Shown here one piece after another: positions 56,925-64,000 of a stretch of DNA of 64,000 nt. The stretch's first letter is position 1. Every line of letters begins with the position of its first letter. The stretch comes from Pseudoduganella umbonata. Lineage in GTDB: Bacteria; Pseudomonadota; Gammaproteobacteria; Burkholderiales; Burkholderiaceae_D. Location of the stretch: the NCBI RefSeq assembly GCF_014192225.1, contig NZ_JACHXS010000001.1, positions 894,440 to 958,439 on the forward strand, in the 5' to 3' direction. The position numbers and the translations under genes are program-made. The notes under the pieces are model-generated. The model searched no databases. It saw nothing but the letters and a program-made list of their open reading frames with translations, and was not told the origin of the DNA.

Positions 56925-57437
56925 TCACAGATTGCTCAAAATTTCCCTCACGGCATTCTGAGCATTAATGTCGCTCATCCCAGCGGCACCATCTGTCTTT
57001 ACAAGCCGTTGTTCACACCACCCTGGCCACCCTTCGATATCATCGTCTATCGCAAACCACCGTCGCAGACATCTCCGATTTACGAAGGAAAGAACTTGCT
57101 CACCGCGCCTCATGAGGAAGAACTCTGACCTGTGAATTACTCGGCTATTATAAGTTGCGCCGATAACGCGTGCTTGCAAGTCTGGTGGCAATCTTGACTT
57201 TGCGAACAAATATGAGCGCATCGGCACCCAAGATGTGCTTAACACGATTCGAACATCTGGGTGTGGTTCTAATAGTTCAGACAGAATCGATGTCCACGCA
57301 AAAAGCGCATGTTTTGAATTAACTATGAATATACCCTTACCCGGCTTGTAGTAAACCTCATCAGGATGCAATACGCCATCGAAATCAAGAAAACAGATTG
57401 GGACATCGGATATTGAACTTATTAGTGGCAAACTCAT
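56925..57437 (-). CDS. HAD-like domain protein
   Basis: A 170-residue protein with HAD motif I FLDFDGVLHPD near residue 17 and motif II STSWV near 67, then ACID-type residues FAIDDDIEGWPGWC near 130. It is in the same standalone HAD class as 55519-56043 but not closely similar in sequence. I took the ATG at 57437 (GAGGTG upstream) over an in-frame TTG six bases earlier. It follows the 150-residue gene at 57469 by 31 bp, so the two are probably an operon. Confidence 0.7.
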   Translation of the reverse strand: MSLPLISSISDVPICFLDFDGVLHPDEVYYKPGKGIFIVNSKHALFAWTSILSELLEPHPDVRIVLSTSWVPMRSYLFAKSRLPPDLQARVIGATYNSRVIHRSEFFLMRRGEQVLSFVNRRCLRRWFAIDDDIEGWPGWCEQRLVKTDGAAGMSDINAQNAVREILSNL

Positions 57438-57468
57438 CAGCAATGCACCTCATTGACTAGGCTTTTCT

Positions 57469-57921
57469 TCACGAAAAATGCGTGGCACGCTCATGTCTAG
57501 CTGCGCACATCAACTCTTCATGGCGATCTAAAATATCGACAGGCGAACAATGACACGATTCTGCGGTTTTTTTTACCCAAGAGTTCTCGCAGACGAACCA
57601 TGCCGCTATCGCCCATGGATCATCGATCTTAAGAATGTCGAGAATCAGATTGATTATTGGCAGAGGCCGATCATGGCTATCAAACTGATACCTCGCAAAT
57701 AGCATCTGTTCATTATGAATGACTGAGAATATTTCCCTAGACGCAAGCCAATTGCGGATTGTCGCCTCTCCGGTTTCAGAACCATTAATTATGCGCTGCA
57801 TTAATTCTTCAGATGTAAACCACTTCGTCATCGAAAGAACCTTACGGATTGTATGCATGCGCGCATCGGTTTCCACTATTTGCAGCTGAGAACTTAATCG
57901 CGTTTGGAATAACTCATCCAT
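57469..57921 (-). CDS. Unknown protein, possibly MbcA/ParS-like antitoxin
   Basis: A 150-residue protein. The middle resembles a small helix-turn-helix (ELMQRIINGSETGEATIRNW), and the C-terminal part (DDPWAIAAWFVCENSW, then SPVDILDRHEELMCAARHE) recalls the toxin-binding domain of Xre/MbcA/ParS antitoxins, in which a Gly/Trp segment precedes PxDLL. The match is partial, so I give it as a suggestion. It lies before an HAD-like gene in one unit. RES- or other toxin genes were not found. Confidence 0.5.
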   Translation of the reverse strand: MDELFQTRLSSQLQIVETDARMHTIRKVLSMTKWFTSEELMQRIINGSETGEATIRNWLASREIFSVIHNEQMLFARYQFDSHDRPLPIINLILDILKIDDPWAIAAWFVCENSWVKKTAESCHCSPVDILDRHEELMCAARHERATHFS

Positions 57922-58286
57922 TTTAGCATCGATCTCTAAAGTGCACTTTTCGAAGTTGGCATAATTTTCCTGTTGCGAGCGCGATTTAATCGATCAAGTA
58001 AAAGCTTCCTGGGGTCTTTCCCAAAGCATCGATCATCATGCAGGCGATTTCACCGTTTACAGCGCACCTAAAGCTACTCATATCCTAAGACCACTGATTG
58101 CTGTTATAAAAATGACTGCGAGCGAAATCACAGTGTGCTATTAATATGTATATATCCCGCTCCACCTATCTTACCTGCCAGCATAAGGAAATTGCACCCG
58201 GTAACATATGGCTGACGGGTTCGAACGGATACACGTGGTGCGGCCTTAGAAATATGATTCTATTCAATTGCGTCGGCCGCATTCTC
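57922..58286. other. Gene-free AT-rich stretch
   Basis: A 365-bp stretch between two minus-strand units. A short frame around 58146-58367 lacks supporting features. It presumably holds the promoter of the 150-residue gene. Confidence 0.4.
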
Positions 58287-58721
58287 TCATGTAGCTTCAC
58301 ACCAGACACATTCTTTCTCAACACCACCGTCACCCAAGGTCGCAACAGAACCTTCGGGCTCTACTGACCCATCTGAGCATTCGAATATGTACATCTCACT
58401 GGGCGCACCAAATTCGATATGGAAAATCCGGGTTATCCGCTTAATTTGATAATTCCCGTCAGCATCACGCCGCGTCTGTAAAGCTATTCGGAAGTTCGAT
58501 ATTTCCTCGCTCTTCACAAAAGCAAGAAAGTCATCGAACCTATCAAAAATATACCGTTGCCAATTCATTGCGGCTGACGCTGTAGCAACATCCACATGAA
58601 AAAGCTCACGGTTTAAAGGTATCTCAACAAATGGATAACACCGCAATTCTGGACAGTCGAACAGGGTTCGAAGAATTTCCGCGCGGCGGGTTTCCTCCCA
58701 AGACTCAAAAACATGAAGCAT
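58287..58721 (-). CDS. Hypothetical protein
   Basis: A 144-residue soluble protein that I do not recognise. It is acidic and aromatic-rich (FESWEETRRAEILRTLF, NWQRYIFDRFDDFLAFVK), without signal peptide or membrane segment. The ATG has AGGAAC upstream. It lies 16 bp after the gene at 58738-59022, in an operon. Confidence 0.6.
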   Translation of the reverse strand: MLHVFESWEETRRAEILRTLFDCPELRCYPFVEIPLNRELFHVDVATASAAMNWQRYIFDRFDDFLAFVKSEEISNFRIALQTRRDADGNYQIKRITRIFHIEFGAPSEMYIFECSDGSVEPEGSVATLGDGGVEKECVWCEAT

Positions 58722-58737
58722 AGATAGTTCCTGATAA

Positions 58738-59022
58738 TTAAGACTTATGTACTGGGGTTATTCTTGCAATCGGATTTCGTTCCCACGTTGGGTGTTGCGG
58801 AGATATCGCACGAATATTTTCATAAAGCGCTGTTACTCTCCAATTGAGACGGGTTTGCATAATGATCTGGTAACGTAAAAGCGAGATTTGGTCTTGATTA
58901 AGCAAGGTATGCATCTGGACAATGGAAGTCATTGCCTGCTTGCGCCATACCTCCCAGCAATAATTAGCCGAGGCAGGATCCCTACAGGAGTCCAGCCATG
59001 GCACCGCCGTGCTTGTACGCAA
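58738..59022 (-). CDS. Hypothetical protein, start uncertain
   Basis: Up to 94 residues, from a TTG at 59022; an ATG at 58932 would give 64 residues. The sequence shows no known motif (NQDQISLLRYQIIMQTRLNW). It is divergent from the XRE gene, whose 30-bp dyad lies directly upstream. It may be co-transcribed with the 144-residue gene. Confidence 0.45.
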   Translation of the reverse strand: MRTSTAVPWLDSCRDPASANYCWEVWRKQAMTSIVQMHTLLNQDQISLLRYQIIMQTRLNWRVTALYENIRAISPQHPTWERNPIARITPVHKS

Positions 59023-59067
59023 ACGTTTTTGTACGATCAGGATGACACTTGGGGCCGCGTAGGAGGA

Positions 59068-59097
59068 CTATACACCACATGTCATTGAGGTGTATAG
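59068..59097. promoter_or_regulatory. 30-bp dyad, probable XRE operator
   Basis: A perfect 9-bp inverted repeat CTATACACC-N12-GGTGTATAG in the divergent region between the XRE gene and the unknown minus-strand pair. The position suggests control of both. Confidence 0.7.
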
Positions 59098-59136
59098 ACT
59101 GTCGTCAGGATGCCACGGCGCGTGCATTATTCCGGC

Positions 59137-59472
59137 ATGACCATAACGCCTGGACGAGACGCTAACAGTAAGCAAAACTTGGTGAGCTCAGCCGTTGGAA
59201 AGAGCCTCAAGAGGCACCGCATATCCTCGAACATGAGCCAAGTGGCCCTCGCTTCGAAAGCAGAGTTAGACCGAGCCTTTATCTCTAGGATTGAACGGGG
59301 AATTGCCAATCCATCAGTTCTCACTCTGGCCAATGTCTGCTATGCGCTTGGAATCACATTGGCTGACTTTTTCAGTGACATCAACGTCGCGTTGCCGCCT
59401 GGCCAAGATCAACCACGCAGGGCGAACGCTGCCCAGCCAAAAGTCAGTCCGCCGAAGAGTCGCTTGCGCTGA
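59137..59472 (+). CDS. XRE-family helix-turn-helix regulator
   Basis: A 111-residue protein (from the ATG at 59137). The XRE helix-turn-helix is KSLKRHRISSNMSQVALASK through FISRIERGIANPSVLTLANV. The C-terminal tail is basic and Pro-rich. Its upstream region holds a perfect 30-bp dyad. Similar small regulators control phage, toxin or restriction cassettes; the divergent partner here is unknown. Confidence 0.85.
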   Translation: MTITPGRDANSKQNLVSSAVGKSLKRHRISSNMSQVALASKAELDRAFISRIERGIANPSVLTLANVCYALGITLADFFSDINVALPPGQDQPRRANAAQPKVSPPKSRLR

Positions 59473-59865
59473 TGATCAGAACAAGCTCCGTGATCGCAAC
59501 GTGCTCCGGCTAGCGTGCGCTATGGCAGGCGTACATAGACTCCGCCATAGCTATTTTGATGAGCCATCCCTTGTATGGTTCAAGCGAAAGCGTAGGGCGG
59601 GATAACTGCAGCCGTTACAGCGTTGTAACGCAAGCAACCGCGACGCGTAAAGATGCGCGCACTGTGCAATCGAAGGTGCTCCAACCCGATGGGGCGTGGG
59701 CGCGCTGTTATAGGTAGCGAAATGCGCTGTGTTACGAGTGATCTCCACATGTCGTACAGCGTTCAAGTCTACATTCGTTGCTTACACGTCGTACCCCGCG
59801 CACCTATGAGGATGACGCGTCAGCGAATAATGATTTGGGTGCATTTCGAGTGTACTGCACATAAC
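59473..59865. other. Gene-free stretch to the island boundary
   Basis: A 393-bp stretch without a convincing gene. It ends where GC-rich thyA sequence begins, at about 59866. Confidence 0.5.
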
Positions 59866-60261
59866 CACCTGCTGTACCAGTTCATCCCGAACGCGACGAC
59901 CCGCGAGATCTCGCTGTGCCTGTACGTGCGCAGCAACGACATCGGCCTGGGCACGCCGTTCAACATCGCCGAAGGCGCCGCGCTCCTGCACCTGGTGGGC
60001 CGCCTGACCGGCTACACGCCGCGCTGGTTTACGTACTTCATCGGCGATGCCCACATCTATGAAAATCACATGGACATGGTGCAGGAACAGCTCAAGCGCG
60101 AGCCGTACGAAGCGCCGCGGCTCGTCATCGCCGACCGTGTTCCGGACTTCGCCGCGACCGGCAAGTACCAACCGGAATGGCTGGAAAAGATCGAACCCGC
60201 CGACTTCAGCCTGGAAGGTTACCGGCACCATCCGCCGCTGACCGCGCCGATGGCGGTGTAG
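59866..60261 (+). pseudogene. thyA: 3' remnant of thymidylate synthase gene
   Basis: The last 131 codons of ThyA are intact: [20 protein letters not shown], then [21 protein letters not shown] and the C-terminus [10 protein letters not shown]. The family's N-terminal half, including the folate/dUMP arginine and the catalytic Cys, is missing. Homology begins at the His that follows the catalytic Cys in the PCH motif; the preceding codon here is Asn. Sequence upstream is AT-rich and unrelated, so it is a truncated copy, probably left by an insertion or rearrangement. Confidence 0.85.
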
Positions 60262-60807
60262 GCGGCGTTGACGGCATTCGCGCCGTCGGCGGTTGATCCA
60301 GCTTCCGGGCCGATGGCGACCCGATTTCCAGCCAAAAAACCGGTGACAGACACCGGTTTTTTTGCAACAGTTTCCGTGGCGTCAGGGCTGCAAAGGCCCC
60401 GCCGATGCCGGCCAGCCAGCGCGACGACGTCGACGTTGAACATGCGCGCCACCTGGTCGAGGTTGTCGAAACCGCCCCGCGCGCGCAGGTACGTGCCGGG
60501 ATGACCTCGATACTGCCGCTGTAGTCGTACTGCGTGAAGGCGCCCTTGACACGGTCGAGCAGTTGCCGCTGCGCCGTTTCGGTGAGGCCGTTGGTGCGCC
60601 CGCCGCCTGGCACGAAGGCGATGCCGACGCGCACCGCCAGGCGCAGGCGCGTCACCGTCGGCGCCATCGCTGGCGCTTTCATCGCGTCAGGATACAGGTA
60701 GTCGGCGATGCTGCCGGCCTGCCGGCTGCCGCCGTGGCCGACCATCGAGCCGCAGCCGGCCAGGGCCGGCACGGCGGCCGCACAGAACACAGTCCTGTGA
60801 ACTTCAT
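60219..60807 (-). pseudogene. Decayed rhombotail lipoprotein gene
   Basis: Segments typical of rhombotail lipoproteins are present in different frames. They are a lipobox FCAAAVPALAGCGS, RLRLAVRVGIAFVPGGG and SGSIEVIPARTC in one frame, then ARMFNVDVVAL in another. The ATG at 60807 with GGAAGGG upstream opens in a third frame. At least two frameshifts are needed to join them, and the expected C-terminal part after NVDVVAL is lost, running into a terminator and the thyA end. The gene is therefore not functional. Confidence 0.75.
60334..60363. terminator. Bidirectional Rho-independent terminator
   Basis: A 12-bp stem (AAAAAACCGGTG / CACCGGTTTTTT) with a 5-base loop, followed by T residues on both strands. 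It follows thyA by about 70 bp and probably served as its terminator. Confidence 0.9.
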
Positions 60808-60940
60808 GGTTTCCCTTCCGTGGATGGCCGAGAACCGGCCGGACGGGAATCATCACATCGGCTTGCGAAAAAGCAAACGCGCCGACGCCGGAGCCGCGCA
60901 ATGCGCCACCGGCGGTAGCGCAATATGCTACCGGCCCGGG

Positions 60941-61246
60941 CTAACGCGAGCCGTGCGAGCGCACCAGTTTCAGCAACTGGCGAAAGGCGGGCGACATGGA
61001 CCCGTCGGAAGCGTCCAGCGAAACGGAACGGCCGTCGAGATCGACCTTCATCCGGTAGCTGCGGCCATCGCGCATCAGAGGCTGCGGGCGGCCCGCCGCG
61101 GTGCCGGCATCCGCCACGGCTTCGCGGGCGAGCCGTTCACAGGCTTCGGTCTCGGCGGGCGGCAGGCTCGCGGTATCGAGCACGATCGGCTTCGCAAGGC
61201 CCGGCGCCGCGACGAAGCCGCCTTCTATCGACACTTCGATGCGCAT
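60941..61246 (-). CDS. Emfourin-type protealysin inhibitor
   Basis: A 101-residue protein. The start MRIEVSIEGGFVAAPGLAKP and the later segment SYRMKVDLDGRSVSL match the emfourin family, small cytoplasmic inhibitors of protealysin-like M4 proteases. The ATG has GGGGAG upstream. It lies 66 bp downstream of the M4 protease gene, the usual arrangement, so it should protect the cell before secretion. Confidence 0.85.
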   Translation of the reverse strand: MRIEVSIEGGFVAAPGLAKPIVLDTASLPPAETEACERLAREAVADAGTAAGRPQPLMRDGRSYRMKVDLDGRSVSLDASDGSMSPAFRQLLKLVRSHGSR

Positions 61247-61312
61247 GGCGCTCCCCTTGTCATTGCCCGGCAGCGCAAGGTGCGCAGCCGTGCGTTCGAT
61301 GGCGTTCCGCCG

Positions 61313-62383
61313 CTACAGCACGCCCACATCTTTCCAGGCCTGGCTGACGGCTTTCGCCTCGTCGCTGTCGGCACCGAACAGTTTTTGCGCATTCGACACC
61401 GTCAGTTTCGCGAACGCGGCAAACGTCGACTTCGGTTTCAGGCGCGCGTCGAGCAGGCTGTCGTACCAGATCTTGCCGGCGCGTTCCCATGCGAAGCCGC
61501 CGATGGCCACGGCGGCCAGGTAGAACGCGCGGTTCGGGATGCCGGAGTTGATGTGCACGCCGCCATTGTCCGCCACCGTCACGACATAGTCGTCCATGTG
61601 ACCCGGCTGGGGATCCTTGCCCAGCACATCGTCGTCATAGGCGGTCCCCGGTGCCTTCATCGAACGGATCGCCTGCCGCTTGGGCCCCGGTTCGAGGAAC
61701 AGCTGGGCACCGATCAGCCAGTCCGCCTCGTCGGCCTGCTGCTTCAGGCCATACTGCTTGACCAGGGAACCGAAGACATCCGAGATCGATTCGTTCAGCG
61801 CGCCGGACTGGCCCTGGTAGACCAGGCCCGCCTCGACTTCCGTCACGCCATGGCACAGTTCATGCCCAATGACGTCGATCGATGCCGTAAACCGGTTGAA
61901 CAACGTGCCGTCGCCGTCGCCGAACACCATCTGGCTGCCGTTCCAGAAGGCGTTGTCGTAGTCCACGTCGTAGTGGACCGTCGCATCGAGCGGCATGCCC
62001 GCATCGTCGATCGAGTTGCGCTTGAAGCCCTCGAGGAACAGCTCGTAGGTGGCGCCGAGACCGTCGTATGCTTCGTCCACGCTAGCGTCGCCAGTGGCTT
62101 CGGAACCTTCCGTCCGCACGACATTGCCAGGCAGCGACTGCTCGTTGTTCGCATCGTAAATCGTGCGCTTCAACGCCGCGGTCGTGCCGGGCATCGCGCC
62201 GCGCATGGTTTTCTGGGCGCCGCTGACGACATTGGTCGCGCGGAAGTTGCGGAACGAGTTATCGACCGACAGTGTGTCGATCGCGAACCGGCGCTGTGGC
62301 TCGGTGCCGTTCTTGGCGATTTCGGTCAGGATGTGGGGCGGCAGGAAGCAGTGTATGGAATGGCGGTGCGGCGCGGTGGACAT
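61313..62383 (-). CDS. Protealysin-like M4 metalloprotease
   Basis: A 356-residue thermolysin-family protease. The short N-terminal propeptide has the PPHIL (PPL-type) motif typical of protealysin and no signal peptide. The zinc site is HELCH (174-178; the usual sequence is HELTH or HELSH), and the third ligand is Glu199 in GALNESISDVFG. A VHINSGIPNRAFY segment holds the catalytic His. It is exported by an unknown route in relatives. The ATG at 62383 has GGAG upstream; an earlier ATG at 62437 would add 18 residues. The HELCH Cys is unusual. Confidence 0.92.
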   Translation of the reverse strand: MSTAPHRHSIHCFLPPHILTEIAKNGTEPQRRFAIDTLSVDNSFRNFRATNVVSGAQKTMRGAMPGTTAALKRTIYDANNEQSLPGNVVRTEGSEATGDASVDEAYDGLGATYELFLEGFKRNSIDDAGMPLDATVHYDVDYDNAFWNGSQMVFGDGDGTLFNRFTASIDVIGHELCHGVTEVEAGLVYQGQSGALNESISDVFGSLVKQYGLKQQADEADWLIGAQLFLEPGPKRQAIRSMKAPGTAYDDDVLGKDPQPGHMDDYVVTVADNGGVHINSGIPNRAFYLAAVAIGGFAWERAGKIWYDSLLDARLKPKSTFAAFAKLTVSNAQKLFGADSDEAKAVSQAWKDVGVL

Positions 62384-62466
62384 GTTGTACTCCGTGATGA
62401 AATGGGGTGAAACAAAGCGGATTAGGGCGGCCGGCACGCGAGCGCTCGCCCGCCCGGCCGCGCTTG

Positions 62467-62536
62467 AATCGTCATCGAATAATCGTCATCGAATAATCGT
62501 CATCGAATAATCGTCATCGAACAATCGTCATCGAAC
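62467..62536. repeat. Five-copy 14-bp tandem repeat
   Basis: Five head-to-tail copies of a 14-bp unit (AATCGTCATCGAAT, the last two ending AAC). They lie between the 140-residue gene and the protealysin start, on the protease's upstream side. The copies are almost identical, so copy number may vary. Confidence 0.9.
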
Positions 62537-62565
62537 AGCGCGTGGAACGCAGCGTCGCGGTCCGC

Positions 62566-62988
62566 TTACGTGGCAGCGGTATCTTCCGCGTCCTCGGCGC
62601 CATCGTCGTCCTCCTGCCGGAATGCCTTCAGCGCCTTCAGGATCGCCTTGGCATTCCCCGACAGCACGGCACCGCCGAGGGCGATCACGTTCGTGACCAG
62701 GCCGATCACATCGCGCACCTTGTCCAGCTTTTCCAGCGTTTTCCCGGCCGACGCAAGCGCCGCCAGCAAGGCGCCGCTCTTCAGGCTGGCATCGGTGACG
62801 ACCAGCGCGATGGCCTGGCCGCGCAGCACGTTGGCCAGCGCGTCGAGCTTCTGCTCGCATTCCACGCGAAGCAGATGCTCGTCCTCCGCCGTGAGCGAAT
62901 GGGTCACGCGGAACTCAAACAGCTGCGTCGACAGTTTGGTAAAGCGGTCGGCCAGGTCGGCCAGCTCATCCGCGGTCAATTCTTTCAT
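62566..62988 (-). CDS. Hypothetical helical protein
   Basis: A 140-residue protein that I do not recognise. It is mostly alpha-helical by composition, with an acidic C-terminus (RQEDDDGAEDAEDTAA) and a hydrophobic stretch (VRDVIGLVTNVIALGGAVLSGNA, about 90-112). That stretch could be a membrane helix or a helical packing segment. The ATG has GGAGGA upstream. It lies 54 bp after the lipoprotein gene, in an operon leading toward the protease. Confidence 0.65.
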   Translation of the reverse strand: MKELTADELADLADRFTKLSTQLFEFRVTHSLTAEDEHLLRVECEQKLDALANVLRGQAIALVVTDASLKSGALLAALASAGKTLEKLDKVRDVIGLVTNVIALGGAVLSGNAKAILKALKAFRQEDDDGAEDAEDTAAT

Positions 62989-63042
62989 GCTCGTATCCTC
63001 CGCACATCGATCGGACTACAGCCAACCATTACTTCCGCTGAA

Positions 63043-63873
63043 TTACTTCCGCTGACCCAGCTTCGCCTGCAGGGCCAAGGTGGCTTCGCGGTGCCTGGCC
63101 AGCGCGGCGATCAACGCTTCGTTGGCCGCGGCCAGTTTCTTCACGCGCTCCTGCTCGCCGAGCAGCGTGACGGCATACATGCGCACGGCCAGCGGCTCGG
63201 TTTTCTCGAACCGGGGCAACGCCGCATCCATGGCGATACGGGACCTCTGCTGGTAGGTGTCGATCTGGGGCCGGGTGACCGACGTGGCATACCAGGCCAG
63301 CGCGCCCGTGGTCGCATTGACGGCCTCGCTCTGCTCGAGCAGCTGCGTGATCTCGCCGCGCGCGACCCGTTCGGTAGCAAGCCGGGACACGAGCCTGCCC
63401 AGGGTGATCACCGCCTTCGCCTTGTCCGGCGGCACGATCGGTTCGCCGGAGCGGTCCTTCAGTTCGTCGACGGCCGCATCCAGGCCCTTCAGCTCCGCGG
63501 TATAGCTGGGCAATTTCTCGTCCGCCAGCGCGGCCAGCGTTGCCGAATAACTGTCCAGCAACGTCACCAGGCTGAGGATCCGGGTATTGTCCTGCGCGAG
63601 CGGCGCACAATCCGCGGCCGCGCGCGCCTGCACATCCGCGATCCTGAAGGTGAACGCAGGATCGCGCGTCTGCTCCTGCATCAGGAACTGCGCCTCGCAC
63701 AGCCGGACCGGCGTATCCGCGATCGCGGTAAAGGAAGCGCCCAGCTTGCTGGTGTCGTCGGCATAGGTCTTCACGGCCGAAAAATCCGCGCAGCCGGCAA
63801 TCAGCACGGCAACCGCCATGCCGGCGCCTAGCCGGGTGAACGTCGACAGCGAGGTGCGGCACTGGTTCTTCAC
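63043..63873 (-). CDS. Putative lipoprotein
   Basis: A 276-residue protein from a GTG start with GGGGAGA upstream. The signal peptide ends in the lipobox VLIAGC, with Cys28 lipidated. The mature part is long helical sequence (LPSYTAELKGLDAAVDEL, AALARHREATLALQAKLG), which suggests a coiled-coil periplasmic protein. The family is not known. It is the first gene of a minus-strand group with the 140-residue gene and, past the repeats, the protease pair. Confidence 0.75.
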   Translation of the reverse strand: MKNQCRTSLSTFTRLGAGMAVAVLIAGCADFSAVKTYADDTSKLGASFTAIADTPVRLCEAQFLMQEQTRDPAFTFRIADVQARAAADCAPLAQDNTRILSLVTLLDSYSATLAALADEKLPSYTAELKGLDAAVDELKDRSGEPIVPPDKAKAVITLGRLVSRLATERVARGEITQLLEQSEAVNATTGALAWYATSVTRPQIDTYQQRSRIAMDAALPRFEKTEPLAVRMYAVTLLGEQERVKKLAAANEALIAALARHREATLALQAKLGQRK

Positions 63874-64000
63874 GTTCTGCTCTCCCCGATCGTTGAGATG
63901 ACACGACGTGGCCGGCGCTCCGTCCGGCAGCGGCCCGAAGCCGGGGCGCGCTGGCGGAAAACCGATACCTGTCGAATTGTTAATAGCTGTTCGACACGAT

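Noticed and set aside
54800..59865. Integrase, transposase or tRNA at the island ends
   Set aside because: Looked for on both strands; none was found, and no direct repeat of the thyA break was seen at the left side.
59653..60261. Complete 202-residue protein ending in the thyA sequence
   Set aside because: Residues before the His at 59866 have no similarity to ThyA and the catalytic Cys is missing, so the frame is a chance fusion.

Overview
The window is a piece of a high-GC chromosome that most resembles a soil or plant-associated betaproteobacterium of the Oxalobacteraceae (Massilia/Duganella type). The basis is codon usage, a thymidylate synthase remnant with a betaproteobacterial insert, AcnD/PrpF-type methylcitrate genes, a rhombotail lipoprotein relic and a protealysin/emfourin pair. 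The genus is inferred, not proven. No rRNA, tRNA, CRISPR array or intact insertion sequence was recognised.

Positions 1-25,280 hold a catabolic cluster. It has a TonB-dependent receptor with an MFS partner, a LysR regulator, three acyl-CoA dehydrogenases (two form a probable heteromeric pair), an odd crotonase, a metal-dependent amidohydrolase-fold enzyme, two paralogous P450s, an AhpD/CMD-like protein, a second MFS carrier, a lipocalin-like protein of unknown function, an NTF2-like protein, a CrtI-type FAD oxidoreductase, an acyl-CoA ligase, a VOC protein, an outer-membrane porin with a small periplasmic binding protein, and two TetR regulators. The enzymes suggest uptake and CoA-dependent breakdown of a hydrophobic, probably alicyclic (terpenoid- or steroid-like) compound, but the substrate cannot be read from the sequence. 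Seven promoter regions carry eight copies of one 27-bp dyad (TTGAACA-N13-TGTTCAA). Where promoter elements can be read, the dyad covers the -35 to -10 region. A different 17-bp palindrome lies in front of the first TetR gene and of its neighbouring FAD oxidoreductase.

Positions 25,409-42,746 hold a chemoreceptor, then two convergent leucine/isoprenoid-type operons: P450 with methylcrotonyl-CoA-type carboxylase subunits, and HMG-CoA lyase with ETF-quinone oxidoreductase and thiolase. Each is preceded by a copy of the same 26-bp palindrome. A MarR-regulated EmrAB/OMF-type efflux operon, panC and two very small membrane or secreted proteins follow.

Positions 42,814-53,283 form a propionate island: prpR, ppsA, prpB, prpC, acnD and prpF. 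The 355-bp divergent ppsA/prpB region contains two opposed sigma-54 promoters, clustered TTTCA half-sites and an IHF-like site. A PAS-GGDEF protein follows.

Positions about 54,800-59,865 are AT-richer and look foreign. They hold two HAD-like proteins, a possible ParS/MbcA-like partner, orphan genes, a frameshifted small gene and an XRE regulator with its own dyad. The island ends abruptly in the last 131 codons of thyA, at the catalytic Cys-His site. Beyond it are a decayed rhombotail lipoprotein gene, the emfourin/protealysin pair with a five-copy 14-bp repeat upstream, an unknown protein and a lipoprotein.
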